A stretch of 33,987 bases of DNA from assembly GCA_002439285.1 (NCBI GenBank), contig DJTQ01000322.1, positions 1 through 33,987 on the forward strand. Direction: 5' to 3'. The stretch is from Paenibacillaceae bacterium UBA6304. GTDB lineage: Bacteria; Bacillota; Bacilli; Paenibacillales; Paenibacillaceae. The number at the start of each line of letters is the position of its first letter. The stretch's first letter is position 1. Shown one piece after another: positions 7,081-16,000 of this stretch. Made by a program: the position numbers and the translations under genes. The notes under the pieces were generated by a model. That model was not told where the DNA came from. It was given only the letters and a program-made list of their open reading frames with translations, and did not search any database.

Positions 7081-9099
7081 GTGATTCGAAGTTGGCAGCG
7101 GTGGAATGACGCTTCCCGTAAGTGGTTGTGGATCTTGGTTATAGTTGGAATTGTGGCTTCTTTGCCTGTGATTGTTCAGCGGGTACAGACGGAGTCGTCG
7201 GCTAAAAAGGTTGAGTTTGTTTTCAATTATCGGGGGTTGCTGGAGGTATCGGCTTATCAGGCCAATCCGGCAGCATATATGGATGAGCAGCTGGATCGGT
7301 TAAAGGCTTCCGGCGTCAATACGATGGCGATGTTTGAAAGCACGCTGGACGAAATGTCGAAGGCACGTCGGATTATGCTGTTTAACGCGTTGGATGTGGC
7401 AAAGATGACGCAAACGGTACTTTCTCCGGACGGAAATTACACTTATATCGCTTTTACGAACACGGAGAACGAACAAGAACTGCGTCCGATGATCGAGGAG
7501 ACGTTCCGTAACCTGGGGGTTACTGTGATGCCATGGAAGTACCAGGACCATGCCGGACTTGTAATCGGACTAGGGATGGAAGAAGCCGTGCTGAAGCCGA
7601 TGCCATTGGATCCTTTTGCATTTGCTATGTTGCGCGACAAGGGCTTCAATATTCTCCCTCGTTTGTCGGATAATATCCGTTATGACCATGAGATGCTGGA
7701 TCGGGAATTGGCGTTTTATGCGGAAAACGGAGTGAACCGTATCCTGTTCGAGGGGGAGGCCGTAAAAGGCTTCCAGGATAATGGAGCTATGAACAGCTTG
7801 CAGGATTTTGCGGATTTGTTGAACAAACACGGTATCGGTTTGGCAACCATCGAGAATTTGAAGGCTCCGCAAAAAGGATTGAATAATCTGGCTTATTTGA
7901 CGGATTACAATATAGTACGTCTGCATTCTTTGTCGGATTTGGAAGCTGGACAAGATAAGAAGACTTTGTCCGATCGATTTGCTCTCGCTACAAAGGACCG
8001 GAATATCCGGATGATTTATCTGAATGTGGCGCCATCCAAGGACGCGGCTAAAGCGGCGATCACGAATCCGATCAACAATTTAATTGAATCGCTGCAAGGT
8101 CCGGAAGGAGCCATTCAGCGCATTCAGGATAACGGCTTTGAAATGGGGCAGGCGGAGGCCTTCCAGATTCATGACGCCTCTTGGCAAAAATATCTGAAAG
8201 CTCTCGTTGTTCTTGGCGGAGTTGCCTTCTGTGCTTTGCTGGTTTCTTATTATATCTTACCATTGACGCTGATTGTGTTCCTGCTTGGTCTTATTGGTTC
8301 TGCCGGGCTTTACGTCCTGAAACCGAATCTGTTTGAGCAGGCATTGGCTTTGGGTGTCGCCATTAGTGCGCCGACCATTGCGATGATTCTCGCGATCCGC
8401 AAGGTGAAGGAAATTAAGAATTCCCATCCGCATATTTCAACCGGGCGGAGATTAACTCATTCCGTTGTTCTATATATAAAAACATCGCTGATCTCATTGG
8501 CGGCCGTACCGTTCGTAATTGCGCTGCTGAATAACATCACATACAGCCTGGTACTGAATCAATTCAGAGGAGTAAGTTTGTTGCATTTGGGGCCAATTCT
8601 TTTGATTGCCTTATACGTATTCCTGTATCAAGGTACTTCGGTATGGCAAGAGCTGCGGAACTGGCTGCGGATGCCGATTACGCTGGTATGGGTAGTTGCG
8701 GCAGGTATTCTTGGCGTCGTTGCTCTTTACTATTTGTCGAGAACCGGAAACGCCGGTTCGCTCCTTCCGGGCGAAGCCTGGTTCCGTTCCTTCCTGGAAA
8801 ATACATTCGGCGTACGTCCACGGAATAAGGAGTTCTTGCTCGCGCATCCGCTATTCATTGCAGGAATCTTTGCTGCCTTCCGTTATCGCTGGGCGCTGTA
8901 TGCAATGATCATCGCGGTGATGGGACAGCTCTCCATGGTCGATACGTTCGCTCATATTCATACGCCGGCCGTTCTCTCGCTGATTCGCGGAGCTTTGGGC
9001 CTTGGGCTTGGTCTCATTGTTGGCCTGATCGCCGTATTCATATGGCATATTATTGAAAGGTGCTGGGATAAATGGTCGCCGCGTCTTCTAAAACCATAG
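7081..9099 (+). CDS. DUF5693-family multi-pass membrane protein, linked to csaB
   Basis: The 672-aa protein has one N-terminal membrane helix (about residues 14-33, WLWILVIVGIVASLPVIV). A predicted extracytoplasmic domain of about 330 residues follows; its segments resemble alternating beta/alpha units (LDRLKASGVNTMAMFEST, LAFYAENGVNRILFEGE). A C-terminal half with about eight hydrophobic helices starts near residue 370. I recognise it as the DUF5693 type, which has no established activity. GTG start behind GAGGAGGT. Its 3' end overlaps csaB by 28 nt, which implies co-expression. The layout, a lumenal domain on a polytopic membrane core next to SCWP enzymes, suggests a part in export, polymerisation or ligation of the polymer; this is inference. 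Confidence 0.8.
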   Translation: MIRSWQRWNDASRKWLWILVIVGIVASLPVIVQRVQTESSAKKVEFVFNYRGLLEVSAYQANPAAYMDEQLDRLKASGVNTMAMFESTLDEMSKARRIMLFNALDVAKMTQTVLSPDGNYTYIAFTNTENEQELRPMIEETFRNLGVTVMPWKYQDHAGLVIGLGMEEAVLKPMPLDPFAFAMLRDKGFNILPRLSDNIRYDHEMLDRELAFYAENGVNRILFEGEAVKGFQDNGAMNSLQDFADLLNKHGIGLATIENLKAPQKGLNNLAYLTDYNIVRLHSLSDLEAGQDKKTLSDRFALATKDRNIRMIYLNVAPSKDAAKAAITNPINNLIESLQGPEGAIQRIQDNGFEMGQAEAFQIHDASWQKYLKALVVLGGVAFCALLVSYYILPLTLIVFLLGLIGSAGLYVLKPNLFEQALALGVAISAPTIAMILAIRKVKEIKNSHPHISTGRRLTHSVVLYIKTSLISLAAVPFVIALLNNITYSLVLNQFRGVSLLHLGPILLIALYVFLYQGTSVWQELRNWLRMPITLVWVVAAGILGVVALYYLSRTGNAGSLLPGEAWFRSFLENTFGVRPRNKEFLLAHPLFIAGIFAAFRYRWALYAMIIAVMGQLSMVDTFAHIHTPAVLSLIRGALGLGLGLIVGLIAVFIWHIIERCWDKWSPRLLKP

Positions 9100-10220
9100 T
9101 CCTGTCCGGATATTACGGATACCGCAACAGCGGGGACGAAGCTGTACTTCAATCGATACTTTCGGCCCTTGAGCAAGAGGGACGGGCGGCCGGCACAGAG
9201 ATCATTCCGGTTGTATTGTCCGTCGATCCAGAGTGGACCAGCCGGACCTATGGTGTAAAGGCCGTGCACCGGATGAAACTTACCGAGGTAAGGAACGCTA
9301 TTAAGAACAGCGACGGCCTCATCAGTGGAGGCGGAAGCCTGCTTCAGGACGCCACCGGGCTCGGCTCGATTCCTTATTATTTGGGAATCATCAAGATCGC
9401 CCAATGGATGGGCAAGCCGACCTTCATTTACGCCCAAGGCGTCGGTCCGGTTCGCCGTAAGCTGTTCCGTCCCGTTATTGCCTCGGTGTTCCGCCGCTGC
9501 GAATATATTTCCGTTCGCGACGTGGAATCGGCAGAGCTGCTGCGCAGCATGGGCATTCGCAAGGATGACGTCCACGTGGTCCCTGACCCGGTGATGGGTA
9601 TGGCCCTGCCGGAAGGCGGCGATCCGCAAGCAGGTACTGGATCGCCGGATTCCTCCGACTCCGGCAAGCTGCCGGTAGTCGGGGTGTCGGTCCGCTTCTG
9701 GAACGCCGAGCGGACCGAGCTTGCGAAGCTGGCCGAAGGCCTGGCTTCGCTTAGCCGCCGCATTCCGGTGCATATCCGGTTTCTGCCTTTTCATTTCCCT
9801 GGCGATGACGAAGCTTCCCGCTTCGTCATGGACCGCCTGGGGAATGTGGCAGAACACGGAAGCACCGTCAGTATTGCGGCGGAGACGGAGCATCCGTACG
9901 AGATGCTCCGCGAAGTGAGCCGCTGCCGCCTGCTTGTGGGAATGAGGCTGCACAGCCTCATTTACGCGGCTTCGCAGGAAGTGCCGCTGCTCGGCGTCTC
10001 GTATGATCCGAAGATCGATCATTTTCTCGGACGCCTCGGCAGCGTGCCGGTCGGCACCGCCGAGGAGCTCGATCCCCGGATCGTTGCCTCGCAAGCCGAG
10101 CGGCTGCTGCTGGAGGACGGGGTTTGGCGCAAGTCTCATGCTCCGAAAATTTCGGAGCTGAAGCGCGAAGCCCGGATCCCCGCGCAGCGCATTGTTGAAC
10201 TTTTAGAGAGCAAAGGGTGA
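9072..10220 (+). CDS. csaB: CsaB, polysaccharide pyruvyl transferase
   Basis: CsaB transfers pyruvate from phosphoenolpyruvate to a ManNAc residue of the secondary cell wall polymer (SCWP), making the ketal that SLH domains recognise. The 382-aa product shows the family signatures: GYYGYRNSGDEAVLQSIL at the N-terminus, GGGSLLQDATGLGSIPYYL, YAQGVGPVRRKL, SVRDVESAELL and the C-terminal LLVGMRLHSLIYAASQ plus GVSYDPKIDHFL. It is a cytosolic enzyme of GT-B-like fold. It starts inside the preceding gene, with GAAAGGTG as ribosome site, and its stop overlaps the next start (GTGA). The 3' half is visibly more GC-rich than neighbouring genes. Three SLH proteins in the window give it an obvious partner set. 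Confidence 0.95.
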   Translation: MVAASSKTIVLSGYYGYRNSGDEAVLQSILSALEQEGRAAGTEIIPVVLSVDPEWTSRTYGVKAVHRMKLTEVRNAIKNSDGLISGGGSLLQDATGLGSIPYYLGIIKIAQWMGKPTFIYAQGVGPVRRKLFRPVIASVFRRCEYISVRDVESAELLRSMGIRKDDVHVVPDPVMGMALPEGGDPQAGTGSPDSSDSGKLPVVGVSVRFWNAERTELAKLAEGLASLSRRIPVHIRFLPFHFPGDDEASRFVMDRLGNVAEHGSTVSIAAETEHPYEMLREVSRCRLLVGMRLHSLIYAASQEVPLLGVSYDPKIDHFLGRLGSVPVGTAEELDPRIVASQAERLLLEDGVWRKSHAPKISELKREARIPAQRIVELLESKG

Positions 10221-10996
10221 GCAAGGTGGAGACGAAGCACAATGAGGTTGAGGTCTTGCCGACCGTATCCATTATGGGAATCCCCGTCTGCAAATGGGGA
10301 ATGAAGGAGACGGTCCAGTATTTGACGAAGGTCGTCGATTCGGGCAAGCCGCATCAAATCATTACAGCCAACCCCATCATGGTAATGGCCGCAATGGAAG
10401 ATCCCTCCTACAAAACCATGATGCGGCAGGCTGAATTGATCGTGCCGGACGGCACCGGTGTCGTCTGGGCCGCGCAAAAGGCTGGAGAACCCGTGGCCGA
10501 GCGGGTAGCCGGATTCGATCTGCTTCATGAATTAATGAAGGAAGGAGAACGCCACCACTGGAAGGTGTATCTCCTGGGGACGACAAGCGAAGTGATTCAG
10601 GAAGCGGCGCGACGGTTAACTTTGCAATATCCGGGAACGGAGATTGTCGGGTTCCGTGACGGTTACTTCGGTCCGGATCAGGATCAAGAGGTCATTGAAG
10701 CGATCAAGGCGGTGTCTCCTCATCTGCTGTTCGTAGCCCGGGGCGCTGACACTCAAGAGCCATGGATCGGGAAATATAAACAGGTTCTCGGCGTACCCGT
10801 CATGATGGGAGTTGGAGGAAGTTTTGATATCATTTCCGGCAAAACAAAACGGGCGCCAAAAACGTTCCAGAAGCTTCGCTTGGAATGGTTATACCGTCTG
10901 TTGTCGGAGCCGACCCGCTTCCGGAGAATGCTTGCGCTGCCGAAATTCGTTATGCGCGTGCTGCGTGAGGGAGAAAACTTGACGAAAATGGGCTAA
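10217..10996 (+). CDS. tagA: WecG/TagA-family N-acetylmannosaminyltransferase
   Basis: This GT26 enzyme transfers ManNAc from UDP-ManNAc to undecaprenyl-PP-GlcNAc, the second step in making teichoic-acid linkage units or pyruvylated SCWPs. The 259-aa length is typical. Family motifs include TANPIMVMAAM, the catalytic-Asp segment ELIVPDGTGVVWAAQ, ERVAGFDLLHELM, KVYLLGTTSEV, and the C-terminal GVGGSFDIISGKTKRAPKTF and LRLEWLYRLLSEPTR membrane-docking tail. The GTG at 10217 overlaps the csaB stop; an alternative GTG at 10226 is better spaced from AAAGGGTGA, so the exact start is uncertain by three codons. Coupling to csaB supports SCWP synthesis rather than ordinary teichoic acid. Confidence 0.92.
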   Translation: MSKVETKHNEVEVLPTVSIMGIPVCKWGMKETVQYLTKVVDSGKPHQIITANPIMVMAAMEDPSYKTMMRQAELIVPDGTGVVWAAQKAGEPVAERVAGFDLLHELMKEGERHHWKVYLLGTTSEVIQEAARRLTLQYPGTEIVGFRDGYFGPDQDQEVIEAIKAVSPHLLFVARGADTQEPWIGKYKQVLGVPVMMGVGGSFDIISGKTKRAPKTFQKLRLEWLYRLLSEPTRFRRMLALPKFVMRVLREGENLTKMG

Positions 10997-11000
10997 ATCA

Positions 11001-11029
11001 TTGAAATATTACGCAAAACAGCGTATTAT
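11001..11029 (+). promoter_or_regulatory. Sigma-A promoter of tagO
   Basis: TTGAAA (11001-11006) and TATTAT (11024-11029) are separated by 17 bp, immediately after the tagA stop. The leader to the tagO start would be about 75 nt and contains a small CTCC/GGAG hairpin. tagO can therefore be expressed independently of the csaB operon. Confidence 0.7.
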
Positions 11030-11109
11030 TGCTCAAATACGGAGGTTGTGTTTCTCCTGAAACGGAGTATAATTCATTCCGGCAGAATAAATGGGGGTTG
11101 AAAATACAC

Positions 11110-12231
11110 ATGTGGATGATTTATACCATCGGGTTTATCGTCTCGTTGGCGCTGGCACTAGGATTCACGCCGCTTGTTAAGAAGTTTGCTTTCAAAGTCG
11201 GCGCGGTGGATGTGCCCAATGCCCGCAAGGTGCATACAAAAATAATGCCGAGACTCGGTGGATTAGCCATTTTTTTAGCATTTGTGATTACGTTCTTCCT
11301 GGTTCTACCGTTTCTTCCGGAAAGTTTCTCGGTACGCGAAGTTAACTTCGTCAAAGCCTTTCTCGTCGGAGGAACCATGACTATATTGCTTGGTGCGTTC
11401 GATGATCGTTTTGATTTGCCGGCCAAGTTTAAATTTCTCGTACAAATTGCGACGGCTTGCGTGGTCGTTTTCGGATTTGATATCCGCCTTGAATTTGCTA
11501 ATATTCCTTTTCATACGTATGCTTCGGTTGAAAGTTGGATTGCCATTCCGTTCACGATTCTCTGGATCGTTGGCGTCACCAACGCGATTAATCTGATCGA
11601 TGGACTGGATGGTCTGGCTGCAGGGGTATCCGCGATTGCAATCGGCACGATTGCTGTCATGGCTTTCCTAATGGGCAATGTTATTGTTGCCTTGATCTGT
11701 CTGCTGCTGCTTGGCAGTATTATCGGTTTCTTGTACTTCAACTTTCATCCGGCCAAAATATTCATGGGCGACTCCGGGGCCTTGTTCCTCGGCTTCAGCC
11801 TGGCGCTGCTGTCCTTACTTGGTTTTAAACAAGTAGCGATCGTATCGTTCCTGACACCGCTGATTCTGATCGGCGTACCGTTGTCGGATACATTGTTTGC
11901 TATCGTACGCCGCTGGATGCAGAAGAAACCGATTTTCTCGCCGGACAAAGGTCACCTGCATCATTGCCTGCGCGAGTTAGGCTTTAGCCACCGCCAGACG
12001 GTGCTGATCATTTACGGTATTGCCGCTTTCTTCGGCGTATTGGCCGTCATTCAATCGTCGGCGGCGATGTACAACGCCAACTGGGTTACCTTTGTCGTCA
12101 TCTGCGTCATGGTGTTCTTCCTGCAGATCGGTGCCGAGGTCATCGGCTTGATCGGCAAAACAAAGCGCCCGCTACTCGACTTCTTTGCTCGCCTGCGCAT
12201 GAAGGCCGGCACCGAACGCGGCTCCAAGTAA
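11110..12231 (+). CDS. tagO: TagO/WecA-type undecaprenyl-phosphate GlcNAc-1-phosphate transferase
   Basis: This enzyme of the MraY/WecA superfamily moves GlcNAc-1-phosphate from UDP-GlcNAc to undecaprenyl phosphate and so starts synthesis of wall polymers at the membrane. The 373-aa product is strongly hydrophobic with about ten or eleven membrane helices. Motifs are clear: VDVPNARKVHTKIMPRLGG, the DD region GAFDDRFDLPAKFK, NLIDGLDGLAAGV, FMGDSGALFLGF and the His motif DKGHLHHCLRELGFSHRQ that separates WecA/TagO types from MraY. The frame stays open upstream to 11029, but GGGGGTTGA is best placed for the ATG at 11110. Located right after tagA and csaB, it supplies their lipid-linked substrate. 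Confidence 0.93.
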   Translation: MWMIYTIGFIVSLALALGFTPLVKKFAFKVGAVDVPNARKVHTKIMPRLGGLAIFLAFVITFFLVLPFLPESFSVREVNFVKAFLVGGTMTILLGAFDDRFDLPAKFKFLVQIATACVVVFGFDIRLEFANIPFHTYASVESWIAIPFTILWIVGVTNAINLIDGLDGLAAGVSAIAIGTIAVMAFLMGNVIVALICLLLLGSIIGFLYFNFHPAKIFMGDSGALFLGFSLALLSLLGFKQVAIVSFLTPLILIGVPLSDTLFAIVRRWMQKKPIFSPDKGHLHHCLRELGFSHRQTVLIIYGIAAFFGVLAVIQSSAAMYNANWVTFVVICVMVFFLQIGAEVIGLIGKTKRPLLDFFARLRMKAGTERGSK

Positions 12232-12284
12232 GACCTACTGCAATATTGTATCTTCGATGACAGCAATTATACGTTTATACGGGA

Positions 12285-12328
12285 CAACCCCCGCCTATGC
12301 TCATTCCGAGCAGCGGGGGTTGCTGTTT
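12285..12328 (+). terminator. Terminator of tagO
   Basis: A perfect 10-bp GC-rich stem (12285-12294 with 12313-12322) encloses an inner TGCTC/GAGCA stem. The T tract after it is short. Confidence 0.75.
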
Positions 12329-12358
12329 AATTACCATTAATCTCTGATGTGATCTCAC

Positions 12359-12388
12359 TCGACTCCAAACCTCAAAATCAGTTATAAT
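12359..12388 (+). promoter_or_regulatory. Sigma-A promoter of the coiled-coil gene
   Basis: TCGACT (12359-12364), an 18-bp spacer and a perfect TATAAT (12383-12388). The predicted start site lies about 33 nt before the ATG at 12428, which argues against the earlier in-frame ATG at 12389. Confidence 0.6.
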
Positions 12389-12427
12389 ATGTCTTACAAG
12401 TTAAACGAATGGAAGGGAGTTCTTCGA

Positions 12428-12826
12428 ATGAGCGAACAACTACTCCATCAGATTTTGCAGAAGCTGGATCATATTGAAGCTGAGCAAACCTCCATGAAGT
12501 CCGACATGCACACCATGAAGTCGGACATGCAGACTATGAAGTTGGATATGCAAACTATGCAGGCCGACATCTTTGGACTCAAGGAAACGCAGGAACTCAT
12601 GCAAGTACAGCTCGGGGAGACTAATGCGATTGTTCGGGCTATCCGGGATCGTCAGGACGAAACAGATGCCAAGCTGGATGCCCTAAGCATGGATGTACAC
12701 AAGGTGCATGGAGAACTTTCCTCTGTAAAGTCAACCCAAGACCGACACGAGAAAATTTTGGATAAACTGGCTACCCGCTCGATTGAGCAGGAAGCGGATA
12801 TACATCAGTTGAAATTAGCGAAGTAG
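12428..12826 (+). CDS. Small heptad-repeat coiled-coil protein of unknown function
   Basis: The 132-aa soluble protein is almost wholly alpha-helical and charged, without signal peptide or membrane segment. Residues about 23-50 form near-perfect heptads (MKSDMHT, MKSDMQT, MKLDMQT, MQADIFG) with Met/Leu/Ile at core positions. A second coiled-coil stretch (IVRAIRDRQDETDAKLDALS onward) follows. The ATG at 12428 is chosen over one 39 nt upstream because AAGGGAG lies 8 nt before it and the upstream ATG sits at the predicted transcription start. It has its own promoter and terminator. I do not recognise a family with known function. Its position between tagO and an SLH gene may be incidental. Confidence 0.8.
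   Translation: MSEQLLHQILQKLDHIEAEQTSMKSDMHTMKSDMQTMKLDMQTMQADIFGLKETQELMQVQLGETNAIVRAIRDRQDETDAKLDALSMDVHKVHGELSSVKSTQDRHEKILDKLATRSIEQEADIHQLKLAK
12494..12577 (+). repeat. Four tandem 21-bp units encoding heptads
   Basis: Four consecutive 21-bp units, each starting with ATG, encode the heptads of the coiled-coil protein. The first two units are nearly identical and the fourth is diverged. This suggests growth by in-frame duplication. Confidence 0.7.
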
Positions 12827-12838
12827 CTTTTATTTAGA

Positions 12839-12877
12839 TGGCCCCCTGGTTAAATACCAAGGGGCCATTTTTTATTT
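12839..12877 (+). terminator. Strong terminator after the coiled-coil gene
   Basis: Arms 12839-12850 and 12856-12867 pair at 11 of 12 positions, with a TAAAT loop. A run of six T residues follows. Confidence 0.9.
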
Positions 12878-13022
12878 TAAATTCCGCGAATTTTGTCTGA
12901 TCCTATTTTGCCAAATTTCTAAAATAATCCCACTTCGTGACCGATAACAACACTATACGACTTTTGGACGGTTTCCGTTATTATGGGGACTACAACAATC
13001 CAAATAAAAGGAGAGATTATTC

Positions 13023-16000
13023 ATGCAACGCTTTAAGAAGCCGTTTGTCTGGCTGACCTTACTGTCACTGCTCATTACGCTGCTTCCACCGGGCCTGGTC
13101 AGTGTGGCAAAGGCGGCGACAGTATCGCCCACATATTTTATCCCAAACAATTCCGCGATTCGGGACAGTTTTGGATTGACAGCAGAATATGATTCGGTAA
13201 ACCCGAACAATCAGATTAATCGCAATAATGTTTATAATGTAACAACCTCGACCTTAACGTTTGATGGGGTTTTCTCCAAGGTATCTTCTAATAATATGAC
13301 GGTTAAGGTTGAACGATTGAATTCAGTTCCGCATAAAAATTCGGATGGCAGCGATAGCGGAAATGTAGATTGGGTTCCTGATTCGACAAGTGTATACTAT
13401 AATGGTTTCTCAGTTGATCCTGATGACACCACTGGAAATAAATTTATTGTTCGCGAATTAACCCTGTTCTCGGGATTCAATAAGATTACTCTTTCTGGTG
13501 TTCAAAACGGTGTAACGCAATCCGATTCTTTCTATGTTCTATATGATAGTGTGCCATATCTTGAAGAACTTAAGATGTTTGACGGTGGCGCGCAGGCCAA
13601 ATTCTTGAATGAAGGCACGCCTGTAGTGACAAACACAAGTACGGGCACAGTATCTCTGGAAGGTACCGTAAAGAATACGACCAAAGTTACTCTAAGCATA
13701 AACGGTGGCAAAACAGATACCCTCCCGCTGGATGATTATACAGGTAAATTCTATTCTTCAGGCGTTACTCTTTCTCCAGGGACTAATACTTTAAAAATTG
13801 TTATCACAAACGGTGCAGACACGATTACGTTGCAGCGGACTGTTTTTTACTATAGCGACAATCAGAGAATTACGGGTATTTATATTTACGACGGAAATGC
13901 GGGGAGCAAGCCTCTCAAGGCCCAAGGTGTAACACCTACCCTGACACAGACGTTTACATCTCCAAAATTGATCACCCAGGTACTGATTCCTTATAAAGAC
14001 TCAAACCTGCCAAATGAAGGATCTTTTGGCGACCCCAATTTCAAAGGGAAAATATCGTATAAATTATCGACAGCTCCAGACAGTGACCCATATGTGGACT
14101 TCTCCAGTTTCCAGATTCTGAAGATGAATTTTATTAAAGAAGACGGAACACTAGATACGAGCACGGGTACAGAAGTACTTGTTCCTGATGCGAGCGGAAA
14201 CCCGGAATATATTCTCGTAACCGCAATGACCGATCTGCCTGCAGCATCTACAGGACTCAACGAGTTTAAACTAAGAGTTCAATATGGAGATGCCGCTGCG
14301 CCGAGATTTACGGCGACCAGCAATGTATCTTATAAATACCTGCAGGGGCAATCGTTAATTTCGAATATGTATCTTTTGTCCAATTATGAGAAGGACAAAG
14401 CCAATGTAAGCAAAACCAATATCGATGATTACGCGAAAGAAACATTGGATGGCTCGGCGGTTAATTCAGGGACCTTTTATATCCTGGTAGAGAGCAATCT
14501 GGAACCGACAACTGCATTGGTGGCGGATTACTTGCCGCTGGGCAGCAAAAAGCTGGATATTGTAGCTGAACCAACTACTGCTACCATTAAAAATACCCAA
14601 AAAATTTACAAGATTAGTAGCTTTTCCACCGGGCAGCAAAAAGTTCGCTTCGGGTACTCAACGAGCGAATATAAAGACGTAACGATTAGTTACATTACGA
14701 TGAATAAAATTTCATTTACGAATCTGATTTACGGCCAAACTTATCCGGTAAATTCCAAGGATAACAGCACATTGAAGTTGAAATTGGAAGGCCAATATAT
14801 CGGATTTGAGAATTTCGATACTAAGGATGCTGAATATTTCATTAATGGGGTAAAGGGAACCACTACGCCGGCTTGGAATGGAAATGCCTTTACCATTAAT
14901 TTAGCAATTGGCACCTCCGGCCCGCTTTATTATGGTGAGAACCGCATTACGTTCACCGGGACTTCCCGAGACGGCAACGGTAATGCAAGATCTGTAACCG
15001 GCGAAATACTGATTTATATCGTGGATGAGAACGGTTCGACAATCAGTTATCTTCAGCCCACTCCTTCTGTAGCATCACCTCCAAGTTTACCGAGTGCAGG
15101 GCTATATAAGGAAATATCGTATCCTACAGGCGGAACGGTCGATCCGGTAAGACAGGCTGAATTTGATGCGATTATTACGAATCTGTTTTCCTTGTCGCCA
15201 ACCTTCACTTATGACGCAACTGCTGGGAATTATACGACGAATCAGAAGCAATTCAATATGATCCTGCGTGGTGGTGGAGCTAGTAAAGCTACTGTACATT
15301 TCGGATCACAAGCTCTGTTTACCGTAAATCTGAATAAGGATACTACCTCCGAAGGAGATGGAACATTCAAATTCGACTTTGGCGGAGGCACTGAAACTTA
15401 TTCATACAGTTATGTAGGTAGTGAGAAAGACTTCATTATCAGAGTTTATAAGCTGGATATGGAAGTTCCGGGAAGCTATAACTTTAACCTCGAACTTTTC
15501 AATAATACCGGCTCAAGAACAAGCAAGAAGCTGGAAGTTGTTCGCAGCGTTGAATCCTACAGATTACTTGCTCCTACACCAACCGTAGGCGATAAGTATA
15601 TTGTAAATAAGAACTTTATTCATTTTGATATTGAAGCAGAAGGCGCTACTAAGGTACTGATCGATAAATATGAAGCTGTTCCTCGTCAAGAGGCAGGGAT
15701 GAAGGATCGCTTCGTATATGATTATGTCGGGCTGAAACCTGACAAGAGCACTAAAATCAAAATTCAAATTGTTCGAGCCGATACTACATTCAATGATACG
15801 ATTGAAGTTTACTACACTTCGACGGTAACTGTGGACAGCCAGTACATGGCCGAAAAGGTATCCAATAAGTACAGTGTTCTCAACAAGAAGATTGAATTGG
15901 AGTTCCCAAAAGGAACGGTATTGGAAACGGCAAATCCCGGATTGAACGTCACTCAGTTTTATCCGAATAATAAGTTGCTGTTTGGGATTGCAGATAATGT

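Noticed and set aside
8958..10139. A 393-codon minus-strand open frame over csaB
   Set aside because: The GC-rich codons of csaB create it. The sense frame has clear pyruvyl-transferase motifs and overlaps its neighbours as an operon gene should.
12494..12577. Tandem 21-bp units as a possible CRISPR or minisatellite
   Set aside because: They have no spacers, lie in frame inside a gene and encode heptads, so they are coding repeats.
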